Shown here: piece by piece, positions 15,889 to 23,076 of the stretch
Position numbering within the stretch: the first letter of the stretch is position 1
How the letters are laid out: the number at the start of each line of letters is the position of its first letter
Origin: Ruminococcus flavefaciens
Lineage (GTDB): Bacteria > Bacillota > Clostridia > Oscillospirales > Ruminococcaceae
Reading direction: 5' to 3'
Length of the DNA: 64,000 nucleotides
Assembly (NCBI RefSeq): GCF_900143025.1
Contig: NZ_FRCT01000015.1
Span: 1-64,000, forward strand
Made by a program: the position numbers and the translations under genes
The notes under the pieces: generated by a model
Told to the model about the DNA's origin: nothing
Seen by the model: only the letters and a program-made list of their open reading frames with translations
Database searches by the model: none

Positions 15889-16987
15889 ATTCAGAAAAAA
15901 TGCCGAGGACATGATATACCTTACAGCTTGTGCTATAAACGGTATTACTCCGAAGCAGGAGCGGATAAACACTCTTGATATGCCCAAGCTCTTTGAGGTT
16001 TGTCAGAACCATATCCTCACTGCCTGTACAGCCTACGCTCTGGAGTCGGTCGGCATCAAGGGCAATGACTTTTCACAGGCAAAGGAGAAGGCTATCCGCA
16101 AGAATATTCTTCTCGACGCTGAACGCGCAAAGGTACTGCGCAGGCTTGAAGATGAAAAGATATGGTATATGCCGCTGAAGGGCGCTATCATGAAGGACTG
16201 GTATCCTAAGCTTGGTATGCGGCAGATGTCGGATAATGATATACTCTGCGACGGTGAAAAACGGGCGGATATAAAGGCGCTCATGCTCGATATGGGCTTT
16301 ACCTGCGAGCACTACGGCGAAAATAATGATGATGCTTATTTCAAGCCCCCTGTGTGTAATTTCGAGATGCATAACGAGCTTTTTACAGGCGGTCATATAG
16401 GTAAGCTTCACAGCTATTATGACGATGTGAAAAGCAGACTTATTAAGGATAAGAATAACGGATACGGCTATCATTTCAGTGATGAGGACTTTTATATCTA
16501 CATAACTGCCCATGAATACAAGCATTTTACGAGCTGCGGTACAGGTGTGCGCTCGCTTTTGGATACATACATTTTCATGCGCAGATTTAAGGACTCGCTT
16601 GATCTCGATTATATCGCTAAAGAGCTTGAAAGGCTGGATATTGCTGACTTTGAGCGTGATAACCGTGAGCTTGCGATGAAGGTGTTCTCATTGAAGCCGC
16701 TCACAGATGCGGAAAAGCAGCTTCTTGACTATTATATCCTGTCGGGCGTTTATGGTACGCTGGACAATAGAGTAAAAAACGATATGAAATATCGTGTCAA
16801 TGGTTCTAAGCTGGGATATCTGAGGTACAGGCTTTTTCCGCCTGCGGATTATGTCAGAGCATCTGTTCCGTGGGCAAAAAAGAGCAGACTGCTTCTGCCT
16901 GCGGCGTATGTATACAGGTTTTTCCGCGGTGCTTCCGTTAACAGAAAAGGCGTTAAAAAACAGCTGAAGCAGATAGGAAAAAAGTAA
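15875..16987 (+). CDS. Nucleotidyltransferase-fold protein (NTP_transf_5-like)
   Basis: 370 residues, overlapping the exporter gene by 14 bp. 'WYMPLKGAIMKDWYPKLGMRQMSDNDILC' (about residues 91-119) is the hallmark of the uncharacterised nucleotidyltransferase family: a Lys-Gly turn followed by an Asp-x-Asp pair (D115, D117 region). The C-terminal 90 residues are basic. Family members sit in lasso-peptide-like clusters next to HprK-like kinases and PqqD proteins, where a role in peptide tailoring has been proposed. Catalytic acids appear present. It ends the operon; a terminator follows. Confidence 0.75.
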   Translation: MEKSEFRKNAEDMIYLTACAINGITPKQERINTLDMPKLFEVCQNHILTACTAYALESVGIKGNDFSQAKEKAIRKNILLDAERAKVLRRLEDEKIWYMPLKGAIMKDWYPKLGMRQMSDNDILCDGEKRADIKALMLDMGFTCEHYGENNDDAYFKPPVCNFEMHNELFTGGHIGKLHSYYDDVKSRLIKDKNNGYGYHFSDEDFYIYITAHEYKHFTSCGTGVRSLLDTYIFMRRFKDSLDLDYIAKELERLDIADFERDNRELAMKVFSLKPLTDAEKQLLDYYILSGVYGTLDNRVKNDMKYRVNGSKLGYLRYRLFPPADYVRASVPWAKKSRLLLPAAYVYRFFRGASVNRKGVKKQLKQIGKK

Positions 16988-17019
16988 TAGGATCAGCTGA
17001 AAAAATACATATAAATATG

Positions 17020-17052
17020 AGCGTTCTCTGTATCAACAGGGGGCGCTTTTTC
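17020..17052 (+). terminator. Intrinsic terminator after the RiPP-like cluster
   Basis: Stem AGCGTTCTCTG (17020-17030) with CAGGGGGCGCT (17037-17047, two G-T pairs), then TTTTTC. Confidence 0.75.
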
Positions 17053-17083
17053 TTGTTTATGGCTTAAACAGGCAGTTTGCAGC

Positions 17084-17152
17084 TTATAGCTTTTTTCTAT
17101 AAAAAACAATAAGTGTTTCGTATTGGACAAAAACCTATCGGTATGGTATGAT
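17084..17152 (+). promoter_or_regulatory. LysR-type box and TTGGAC promoter of the importer operon
   Basis: Box TTATAG-N7-CTATAA at 17084-17102 (a perfect 6-7-6 palindrome), 20-bp gap, TTGGAC at 17123-17128, 18-bp spacer, TATGAT at 17147-17152. The identical layout stands before the oxidoreductase and phenylacetate-CoA ligase genes. The weak -35 and upstream box suit activation. Confidence 0.75.
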
Positions 17153-17185
17153 TAGTTCATCAAAGAAATACTGGAGTGAGAAAAT

Positions 17186-17239
17186 ATGAAAAATTACAGA
17201 CATATCTTAAATTCGGAGCGAATGCGATGTTGCATTTGA
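17186..17239 (+). CDS. Putative 17-residue leader peptide ending in Cys-Cys
   Basis: ATG at 17186 preceded by GGAG 9 nt upstream; encodes MKNYRHILNSERMRCCI and stops at 17239, 57 bp before the lipoprotein gene. Tandem Cys codons sit near the 3' end, as in the cysteine-responsive leader peptides known upstream of sulfur genes in actinobacteria. A short hairpin (AATGC/GCATT) overlaps the Cys codons, but no clear intrinsic terminator follows. Confidence 0.5.
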   Translation: MKNYRHILNSERMRCCI

Positions 17240-17295
17240 AACGGTAAATAATCAATAATTCGGAAAATATTTTTAAGGTATGAAAGGTGATAAAT

Positions 17296-18495
17296 ATGAA
17301 TAATAAATATAAAGTGATCGCTGCAATTGCAGCTCTCTCATTACTTACAGGCTGCGGTGCATTCAATAACAACAGCAGCAGTTCAGAAACAACTACAGAG
17401 GCTAAGACAGAAGCAACTACAGCAGCTGAGGAAACAAAAGACTGCTGCAAGGACAAGGAAGAGGACTGCTGCAAGGATAACATTGCTGACTGCTGCGGAG
17501 ACAGCGCAGAAGCAACTCTCGGAAAGCCCGAGAAAACAGATCTGAACATAGGCTACCTCAATTCGACTGCTCATTTGCTCGCATTCGTTGCACAGGAGGA
17601 GGGCTACTTCAAGGAGGAGGGACTTAAAGTTACTCTTACACAGTTCTCCAGTGCTGCCGAGCTTGTAAACGGTATCGAGTCCGATAAGCTTGATGTTGCT
17701 TTCATCGGCTCTGTTTCCACACTTACTTTCCTCAGCCAGGGACATGATATCTCGGTTATCGGCGGAGCAATGACAAACGGTCACGGCTATGTTATAAAGT
17801 CTGAATTCGCGGACAAGGACGAGCAGGGCGTTGAGATACTCAAGGGCAGAAACGTTGCTTCCGTAAAGAACAGCGTTCAGGACGCAGAGCTTCAGATACT
17901 TCTGAAGGACGCAGGCATTGAGATAGGCGAAGGCAAGGACAAGGTGAATATCGTTTACTTTGACAGCCAGAAGGACGCTTATGCAGCTCTTCTCAACAAG
18001 AATATAGATGCAGCTTCTGCATATTCTCCTTACACTTCACTTGCCAAGTCTCAGGGATATAAGGTAGTTTACTACTGCGCACATGAAAAGGCACTGGAAA
18101 ATCAGCCATGCTGCCGTCAGGTCGCTAAGACAGCTGCTGTAAACAGTAATCCGAATACATTTACTGCTCTTGAAAGAGCATTTATCAAGGCTTACCACTT
18201 TACACAGACCGATCACAAGAAAACTATCAAGGACGTTAAGAAATACATCGACATAGAGGAAGATTTCATAGATACAGAGGTATACGGCGGATTTAGCGTT
18301 TCAAGCCCCGATCCTGATAAGCAGGGTACACTTACTCTCAAGGATACTATCGTAGAGCTTGGCTACACTGAGGACTTCGATATTGAGCCACACTATAACA
18401 CAGACATCTACAAGAAGGCTCTCGAAAGCATCTTAGCTGAAAATACCGATGATATCTACACATCATTAAAGGAGCATTTTGATGACTACGAATAA
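17296..18495 (+). CDS. Cys-rich substrate-binding lipoprotein of a SsuA/TauA/NrtA-type ABC importer
   Basis: 399 residues from the ATG at 17296 with AAAGG 8-13 nt upstream (an in-frame GTG at 17287 overlaps it). Signal peptide with lipobox 'LLTGC' puts the lipidated Cys at residue 20. A Thr/Glu-rich linker holds three Cys-Cys pairs at 50-51, 58-59 and 66-67, spaced exactly eight residues, and a further CC occurs at 272-273. The rest is the NMT1/OpuAC-like binding fold: 'LNIGYLNSTAHLLAFVAQEEGYFKEEGL', 'SDKLDVAFIGSVSTL'. The ligand (sulfonate, aromatic acid or other) cannot be told. ATPase and permease genes follow, overlapping by 14 bp and 4 bp. Confidence 0.85.
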   Translation: MNNKYKVIAAIAALSLLTGCGAFNNNSSSSETTTEAKTEATTAAEETKDCCKDKEEDCCKDNIADCCGDSAEATLGKPEKTDLNIGYLNSTAHLLAFVAQEEGYFKEEGLKVTLTQFSSAAELVNGIESDKLDVAFIGSVSTLTFLSQGHDISVIGGAMTNGHGYVIKSEFADKDEQGVEILKGRNVASVKNSVQDAELQILLKDAGIEIGEGKDKVNIVYFDSQKDAYAALLNKNIDAASAYSPYTSLAKSQGYKVVYYCAHEKALENQPCCRQVAKTAAVNSNPNTFTALERAFIKAYHFTQTDHKKTIKDVKKYIDIEEDFIDTEVYGGFSVSSPDPDKQGTLTLKDTIVELGYTEDFDIEPHYNTDIYKKALESILAENTDDIYTSLKEHFDDYE

Positions 18496-19300
18496 GATAG
18501 AGATCAAAGATCTCACGGTAAATTACATAGAGAACAAGCGAAGCTTCAACGCACTCCATGACGTTTCCTTCGGCGTTGGCAGGGGAGAGTTCGTCAGCGT
18601 TATCGGTGCAAGCGGCTGCGGAAAGTCTACACTTTTAAGTGTGCTTGAGGGACTTTATACTCCAGCAGGCGGCTCGGTACAGATCGACGGCAAGGAGCTT
18701 CACGGCACAGGTACAGAACGCGGAGTAGTGTTTCAGCACTACTCGCTGTTCCCGTGGATGACTACAAGAAAGAACATAGAGTTCGGTATAAAGCAGTCCC
18801 GTCACGATGTAAAGCGCAGTGAACGCGCTAAGATCGCAGACGAGTTCCTTACAAAGGTTGGACTTACAGGCTTCGGCAGCAAGTATCCTTCACAGCTTTC
18901 AGGCGGTATGCAGCAGCGTGCAGCTATCGCAAGAGCACTTGCTATGAATACGGAGATACTTCTCATGGACGAGCCTTTCAGCGCTATCGACGCTAAGAAC
19001 CGCGTTATATTGCAGGAGCTTCTTCTCAAGCTCTGGGAGGGCGACGGCAGCGAGGAGCGCAAGACCGTAGTTTTCGTAACTCACGACATTGACGAGGCTA
19101 TACTTCTTTCCGATAAGATAGTAGTTCTCACAGCTCACCCAGGTACAGTAAATGAAGTTGTAAATGTACCATTTGAGCGTCCACGCAGACGCGAGGACTT
19201 AGTAAAGACCGATGAATACGGCAAGTTCAGAAACAGGCTGCTTTCACTGCTCTACAGCGATATTGCAGAGCGTATCGGCGGAGATGAGGTGGTATTATGA
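18482..19300 (+). CDS. ABC importer ATPase (SsuB/TauB/NrtD type)
   Basis: 272 residues from the ATG at 18482 with AGGAG 9 nt upstream; it overlaps the lipoprotein gene by 14 bp. Walker A GASGCGKST at 42-50, Q-loop 'VFQHYSLFPWM', signature 'LSGGMQQRAAIARAL', Walker B 'EILLMDEPFSAID' and H-loop 'VTHDIDEA' are all intact. The 'SLFPWMT' and C-terminal 'FERPRRREDL' segments are typical of the nitrate/sulfonate/taurine importer class. It energises the permease next door on the cytoplasmic face. Confidence 0.92.
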   Translation: MTTNKIEIKDLTVNYIENKRSFNALHDVSFGVGRGEFVSVIGASGCGKSTLLSVLEGLYTPAGGSVQIDGKELHGTGTERGVVFQHYSLFPWMTTRKNIEFGIKQSRHDVKRSERAKIADEFLTKVGLTGFGSKYPSQLSGGMQQRAAIARALAMNTEILLMDEPFSAIDAKNRVILQELLLKLWEGDGSEERKTVVFVTHDIDEAILLSDKIVVLTAHPGTVNEVVNVPFERPRRREDLVKTDEYGKFRNRLLSLLYSDIAERIGGDEVVL

Positions 19301-20217
19301 CAGCAAAAAAACGCTATCTCCGCGTAACACATCTGCTTTTCATAGTTCTGCTGCTAATACAGCTTCTTCCCGATAAATCAACAAAGGAAGTTTTCACAAG
19401 CTCGCTTATAACCTTTGCTGTCGGACTTGAAGTTGTTGTTCTTGCGGCTTCGGCATTTATCAAAAAAGAAGAAGGACTTGCACTTCTCCTTGATATAACC
19501 GGTTTTGTATACGTAGTTCTTGCAGTATGGTCACTTGCTACGGCAAAGTACAATGTACTGAATGATCTGCTTTTCCCTGCACCCGGAAAGGTCATACATC
19601 AGTTCGCTGAGGACAGATCGGCTATACTTACAAATATAGTAAGCTCACTTGGAACTACTATTAAGGGCTTCGTTCTTGCATCTGCTGTTGCTATACCTCT
19701 GGGACTTTTCATTGGCTGGAGCGCAAGAATAGGCGGAGCTGCAACTTATATCACTAAGTTTTTCAGCTCGATACCGCCGATAGTTTACATACCTTACGGT
19801 ATCGCACTTCTTCCTACATTTAAATCAGTATCAGTATTTGTTATCTTCCTTGCAACCTTCTGGCCTGTATTTGCAGGTACAATGAGCGGTGTTCTCGGCG
19901 TAGACAAGAAGATAATCGACTCGGCAAAGGTGCTGAATGTAAGCAAGCACGAGATGCTGTTCAGAGTAATACTTCCAGCGTCCTTGCAGCAGATATTCTT
20001 AGGCTGCAATCAGGGACTCAGCGTTTCCTTCATACTCCTTACATCTGCTGAGATGATAGGTGCTCGTGACGGAATGGGCTATTACGTAAAATATTACTCC
20101 GACTTCGGTGACTATACACGTGCTATCACAGGACTCCTCGTTATCGGTTTTGTTGTTATAGGTGTTACTTTCCTGTTCAATAAGCTCCAGAACCGACTTT
20201 TAAGGTGGAAACGATGA
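19297..20217 (+). CDS. ABC importer permease (SsuC/TauC type)
   Basis: 306 residues with about six to seven membrane segments. The N-terminal 60 residues add two helices before the usual core. The cytoplasmic EAA loop reads 'IIDSAKVLNVSKHEMLFRVILPASLQQIFLGCNQGLS', as expected for the binding-protein-dependent permease family. Its start overlaps the ATPase gene by 4 bp. The 3' end of the gene is partly duplicated 158 bp downstream as part of a repeat (see separate entry). Confidence 0.9.
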   Translation: MTAKKRYLRVTHLLFIVLLLIQLLPDKSTKEVFTSSLITFAVGLEVVVLAASAFIKKEEGLALLLDITGFVYVVLAVWSLATAKYNVLNDLLFPAPGKVIHQFAEDRSAILTNIVSSLGTTIKGFVLASAVAIPLGLFIGWSARIGGAATYITKFFSSIPPIVYIPYGIALLPTFKSVSVFVIFLATFWPVFAGTMSGVLGVDKKIIDSAKVLNVSKHEMLFRVILPASLQQIFLGCNQGLSVSFILLTSAEMIGARDGMGYYVKYYSDFGDYTRAITGLLVIGFVVIGVTFLFNKLQNRLLRWKR

Positions 20218-20369
20218 GCGCAGAGCCTGCGCCCCCTTACCATGTTGGCACCCGTAAACTCGCTCACTCTTATCAATGCTGATAATCGTACATCGTTTAC
20301 AGAACATTTTACACGTGCGGATAATATCCGCCCCTACAGCGCAGAGCCTGCGCCCCTTTAAGGTGGAAA
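20199..20369. repeat. Nested direct repeats after the permease gene
   Basis: The 13-mer TTTAAGGTGGAAA, which is the permease 3' end (20199-20211), recurs at 20357-20369. Just inside, the 19-mer AGCGCAGAGCCTGCGCCCC occurs at 20217-20235 and 20338-20356. The outer pair resembles a target-site duplication flanking an inserted element of about 145 bp. No protein is encoded. Confidence 0.65.
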
Positions 20370-20391
20370 GAATGAAAAAATATAAGATGAT

Positions 20392-20433
20392 AAAGCCAGA
20401 GAGCGATGATTGTTCGTTCTTTGGCTTTTTTAT
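20392..20433 (+). terminator. Intrinsic terminator of the importer operon
   Basis: AAAGCCA (20392-20398) pairs with TGGCTTT (20422-20428) with further AGA/TCT and CGA/TCG pairs inside; TTTTTTATTTT follows. Confidence 0.75.
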
Positions 20434-20440
20434 TTTAGAA

Positions 20441-20562
20441 CTAAGAACTAAGAGCTAAGAACTAAGTGTAGGGGGCGATATCCCGTTGCCCGTCAAACAA
20501 AATTATATATACGCACGGGTGGCGAAACGCCTGCCCCTAAAATCTTAGCTCTTAGATCTTAG
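20441..20562. repeat. Inverted-repeat element (MITE-like), 122 bp
   Basis: 20-bp terminal inverted repeats (20441-20460 and 20543-20562) match at 19 of 20 positions. The centre has GTAGGGGGCG ... CGCCTGCCCC, again inverted. No reading frame. Similar GTAGGGG-type sequence occurs at 21809. Confidence 0.75.
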
Positions 20563-20604
20563 ATCTTAATTCTGGATCAACAAAATCTATAAAACCTATC
20601 TGAA

Positions 20605-20678
20605 TTATATAATAATTCTATAACTATTGCTGAATATAGTCTAAACCTATTGACAATGTAGGCGAACCGTGTTATAAT
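20605..20678 (+). promoter_or_regulatory. Promoter of the cysteine-leader/methyltransferase operon
   Basis: TTGACA at 20650-20655, 17-bp spacer, TATAAT at 20673-20678, an exact consensus. A sequence TTATAT-N7-CTATAA at 20605-20623 resembles the LysR-type box of the three neighbouring promoters, but it stands 26 rather than 20 bp from the -35, so shared control is uncertain. Confidence 0.8.
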
Positions 20679-20729
20679 ACATACAGTTCCGATAGGAATA
20701 CAGAGATTTGATGAAAAGGAGTGCTGAAC

Positions 20730-20840
20730 ATGAGAAACAATATTATGTGTTGTATGCAGTGTTGTTGTATGAATAATTATATTGATGACCGTATTCTGCA
20801 TACTTGTGCTCAGCGATGTTGCGATTTCTCCAGTCTTTAA
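20730..20840 (+). CDS. Cysteine-rich 36-residue leader peptide
   Basis: ATG at 20730 preceded by AAGGAG at 20716-20721; stop at 20838-20840. Eight of 36 residues are Cys: positions 7, 8, 11, 12, 13, 26, 30 and 31, beginning MRNNIMCCMQCCCMNN. It sits 45 nt after the start of transcription and directly before an intrinsic terminator and the methyltransferase-mccB-mccA operon. The composition, position and neighbours fit a ribosome-stalling leader sensing Cys-tRNA. It is not recognised as a known protein. Confidence 0.7.
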   Translation: MRNNIMCCMQCCCMNNYIDDRILHTCAQRCCDFSSL

Positions 20841-20890
20841 GCGAGTATAAATGTTATGCGCAGATGCGGTATGCATTCTGCGCATTTTTT
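20797..20890 (+). promoter_or_regulatory. Transcription attenuator of the mcc operon
   Basis: Terminator: ATGCGCAGATGC (20856-20867) with GCATTCTGCGCAT (20873-20885, one bulge) and T6 (20885-20890), 13 bp before the methyltransferase start. A competing pairing exists between TGCATAC inside the leader frame (20797-20803, codons 23-25) and GTATGCA (20869-20875) in the terminator loop and 3' arm. Ribosomes paused on the Cys codons 7-13 would leave TGCATAC free and so favour readthrough. Pairings are seen; mechanism inferred. Confidence 0.7.
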
Positions 20891-20902
20891 ATGGAGGAAA
20901 CT

Positions 20903-21799
20903 ATGATAGACGAAAGAGAAAGCGTTACCGCTAAGATATGCGCCTTTGTGAGAGCATGGCATTCAAACACGGCGCGGCAGAAGATATATGACGATTATCT
21001 TGCCTACGATATGCTTGGCAAGGAGGAATATGACAGTATTTATGAGCTTATAAGCAGCGGCCTGGACGGTTCACAGCTGTTCTCACGTGAGGACACCGAG
21101 CAGATAATAAGCGAGTATTTCGCTCCCATTCCGCTTTCGAGGATACACTTCAATGAGAGCAGGCTTGCGGACTTCGCAAAGAAAAACGGCAGAGTACAGT
21201 ATGTCATCTGCGGAGCAGGCTCGGATACATTTTCATTCCGCAATGATAATGAGGATATCGAGATATTCGAGATAGATCACCCCGATACTCAGCGCTATAA
21301 GCTTGAAAAAATACAGAAGCTTGAATGGAATATTCGTCCTAATGTACATTTCGTTTCAGTTGACTTTGAACGTGAGCGAATGTGCGACAAGCTTCTTGCA
21401 GCAGGCTTTGACCCGACTAAAAAGACTTTTTTCAGCATACTCGGAGTTACGTATTATCTTACACTTGATGTATTTACCGATACGCTGAAGCAAATGGCGG
21501 AGCTTTCGGCTCTCGGCAGTGCGTTGGTTTTTGACTATCCAATAAAAACAGGGGAGTTCCCGAGGAGAGTTGAAAAGCTCGAAAACATAACAGAAGAACT
21601 GGGAGAGGTAATGCGAGGCGGATATGATTACAGTGAAGTATCAAGGGCACTGTACTCTCTTGGCTTCCAGATAGATACGTATATGCCGCCTGAAAAGGTG
21701 CAGAAGGAGTATTTCGACGGCAGACAGGACGGGTTGAAGGCATTTGAAAATGTGAGCCTTATCTCTGCTGCCTACACCGCAGGATATGATTACGAATAA
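20903..21799 (+). CDS. SAM-dependent methyltransferase, leucine carboxyl methyltransferase (PPM1) fold
   Basis: 298 residues from the ATG at 20903 with GGAGG 5 nt upstream; a longer in-frame start at 20804 would run through the leader and terminator and is rejected. 'VQYVICGAGSDTFSFRNDNEDI' is the SAM-binding loop and 'EIFEIDHPDTQRYKLEKI' carries the Asp-His-Pro motif of LCMT-type enzymes; 'FFSILGVTYYLT' matches the family's later segment. It methylates a carboxyl or similar group on an unknown substrate. As first gene before mccB-mccA it may play the part of YrrT of the Bacillus methionine-to-cysteine operon, where SAM turnover begins the route. Confidence 0.8.
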   Translation: MIDERESVTAKICAFVRAWHSNTARQKIYDDYLAYDMLGKEEYDSIYELISSGLDGSQLFSREDTEQIISEYFAPIPLSRIHFNESRLADFAKKNGRVQYVICGAGSDTFSFRNDNEDIEIFEIDHPDTQRYKLEKIQKLEWNIRPNVHFVSVDFERERMCDKLLAAGFDPTKKTFFSILGVTYYLTLDVFTDTLKQMAELSALGSALVFDYPIKTGEFPRRVEKLENITEELGEVMRGGYDYSEVSRALYSLGFQIDTYMPPEKVQKEYFDGRQDGLKAFENVSLISAAYTAGYDYE

Positions 21800-21808
21800 T
21801 CGAATATC

Positions 21809-21884
21809 TGTAGGGGAGCCCGCCCTCGGGCTCACGTTATTATAACAAATAAACCTCGGGAGGGCGAGGGCGACCTCCCCTACA
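21809..21884. repeat. Short inverted-repeat element (GTAGGGG type), 76 bp
   Basis: Ends TGTAGGGGAG (21809-21818) and CTCCCCTACA (21875-21884) are perfect inverted repeats, with inner GCCCTCGGGC-like pairs. It lies between the methyltransferase and mccB genes and is likely transcribed as an RNA hairpin within the operon. Confidence 0.7.
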
Positions 21885-21905
21885 AGATTAAAAAGGAGAA
21901 TTATT

Positions 21906-23066
21906 ATGAGCAATTTTAAAAATACAGAAACAGCACTTATACACGGAGGTATCTCCATTGACGAGCGCACAGGCGCAGTAAATATCCCGATATACCAGAC
22001 CTCTACATACAAGCAGGACGGTCTCGGAAAAATGCGCGGATATGAGTATTCACGCACAGGCAATCCCACCCGTGAGGCTCTCGAAGCTCTTATTGCGGAG
22101 CTTGAAGGCGGAGTTGCAGGCTTTGCATTCGGTTCGGGAATGGCTGCGCTTACAGCTACTCTCAGCCTGCTTCACAGCGGTGACAGAGTGCTTATTTCCA
22201 GTAACGTTTACGGCGGCACGTTCCGCCTTTTAAGCAAGGTTTTCGACCACTTCGACATCACATACACTATCGCGGATACTACAGACCTTTCAGTTTATGA
22301 GAGCCAGATAAGCTCAGATGTAAAGGCTGTTATTATCGAGAGCCCTGCAAATCCGCTTATGACAGTTACCGATATAAAGGCAATTGCAGATGTATCCCAT
22401 AAGCATGGTCTCCTCGTTATCGTGGACAATACCTTTATGACACCTTATTTGCAGAAGCCACTTTCTCTCGGAGCTGATATAGTCGTTCACAGTGCTACTA
22501 AGTACCTCGGCGGTCACAGCGACGTTGTTTCGGGACTTGTTGTTGTAAGCACTAAGGAGCTTGCGGAAAAGATAGCATTTATCCAGAATTCCACAGGCGG
22601 AGTTCTCGGACCTTTTGACTCATTCCTGCTTATCCGCGGCATCAAGACTCTTGCAGTACGTATGGACAGACACGTTGAGAATGCGGAAAAGGCTGCAAAA
22701 TTCCTTGCAGAGCATAAGGCTGTGAAGAATGTTTACTACCCAGGACTTGAAAGCAGTCAGGGCTATGATATCAACCGCAGACAGGCTAAGAACGGCGGTG
22801 CCATGATATCCTTTGAGCTCCATGAGAACTACGATATAAACACATTCTTCGAGAGCCTTCAGCTTGTATCCCTTGCCGAGAGCCTCGGCGGTGTGGAGTC
22901 TCTCGTATGCCACCCCGCATCAATGACTCATGCTTCGATACCTGCGGACATACGCAAGAAAGTCGGTATCACAGACGGACTTATCCGTCTTTCCATAGGT
23001 ATCGAAAATATTGAAGATATTTTAGCGGATATCCAGCAGGCTATTGCAAAATCCGAGAGAAAGTGA
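21906..23066 (+). CDS. mccB: Cystathionine gamma-lyase / trans-sulfuration PLP enzyme
   Basis: 386 residues. Family features: 'YQTSTYKQDG', 'YEYSRTGNPTREALEALIAELEGG', 'GSGMAALTATLSLL', the PLP-lysine segment 'VHSATKYLGGHSDVVSG' (Lys at about residue 198) and C-terminal 'GGVESLVCHPASMTHASI'. The Cys/Met metabolism enzymes (MetB, MetC, MccB, O-acetylhomoserine sulfhydrylase) are alike, but the following gene is clearly MccA-like, which favours cleavage of cystathionine to cysteine. PLP-dependent, cytoplasmic. AAAGGAG precedes the ATG. Confidence 0.85.
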   Translation: MSNFKNTETALIHGGISIDERTGAVNIPIYQTSTYKQDGLGKMRGYEYSRTGNPTREALEALIAELEGGVAGFAFGSGMAALTATLSLLHSGDRVLISSNVYGGTFRLLSKVFDHFDITYTIADTTDLSVYESQISSDVKAVIIESPANPLMTVTDIKAIADVSHKHGLLVIVDNTFMTPYLQKPLSLGADIVVHSATKYLGGHSDVVSGLVVVSTKELAEKIAFIQNSTGGVLGPFDSFLLIRGIKTLAVRMDRHVENAEKAAKFLAEHKAVKNVYYPGLESSQGYDINRRQAKNGGAMISFELHENYDINTFFESLQLVSLAESLGGVESLVCHPASMTHASIPADIRKKVGITDGLIRLSIGIENIEDILADIQQAIAKSERK

Positions 23067-23076
23067 GATAATATAT

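Noticed and set aside
14860..15987. 375-codon open frame on the minus strand
   Set aside because: It lies antisense to the ABC exporter, whose motifs are intact; the composition is Cys/Ser/His-rich without domains, as expected for a shadow frame.
17287..17295. GTG start for the importer lipoprotein
   Set aside because: It overlaps the AAAGG ribosome site; the ATG at 17296 is correctly spaced.
20276..20458. 60-codon frame downstream of the permease
   Set aside because: It runs across the direct-repeat element and the terminator and has no ribosome site at its start.
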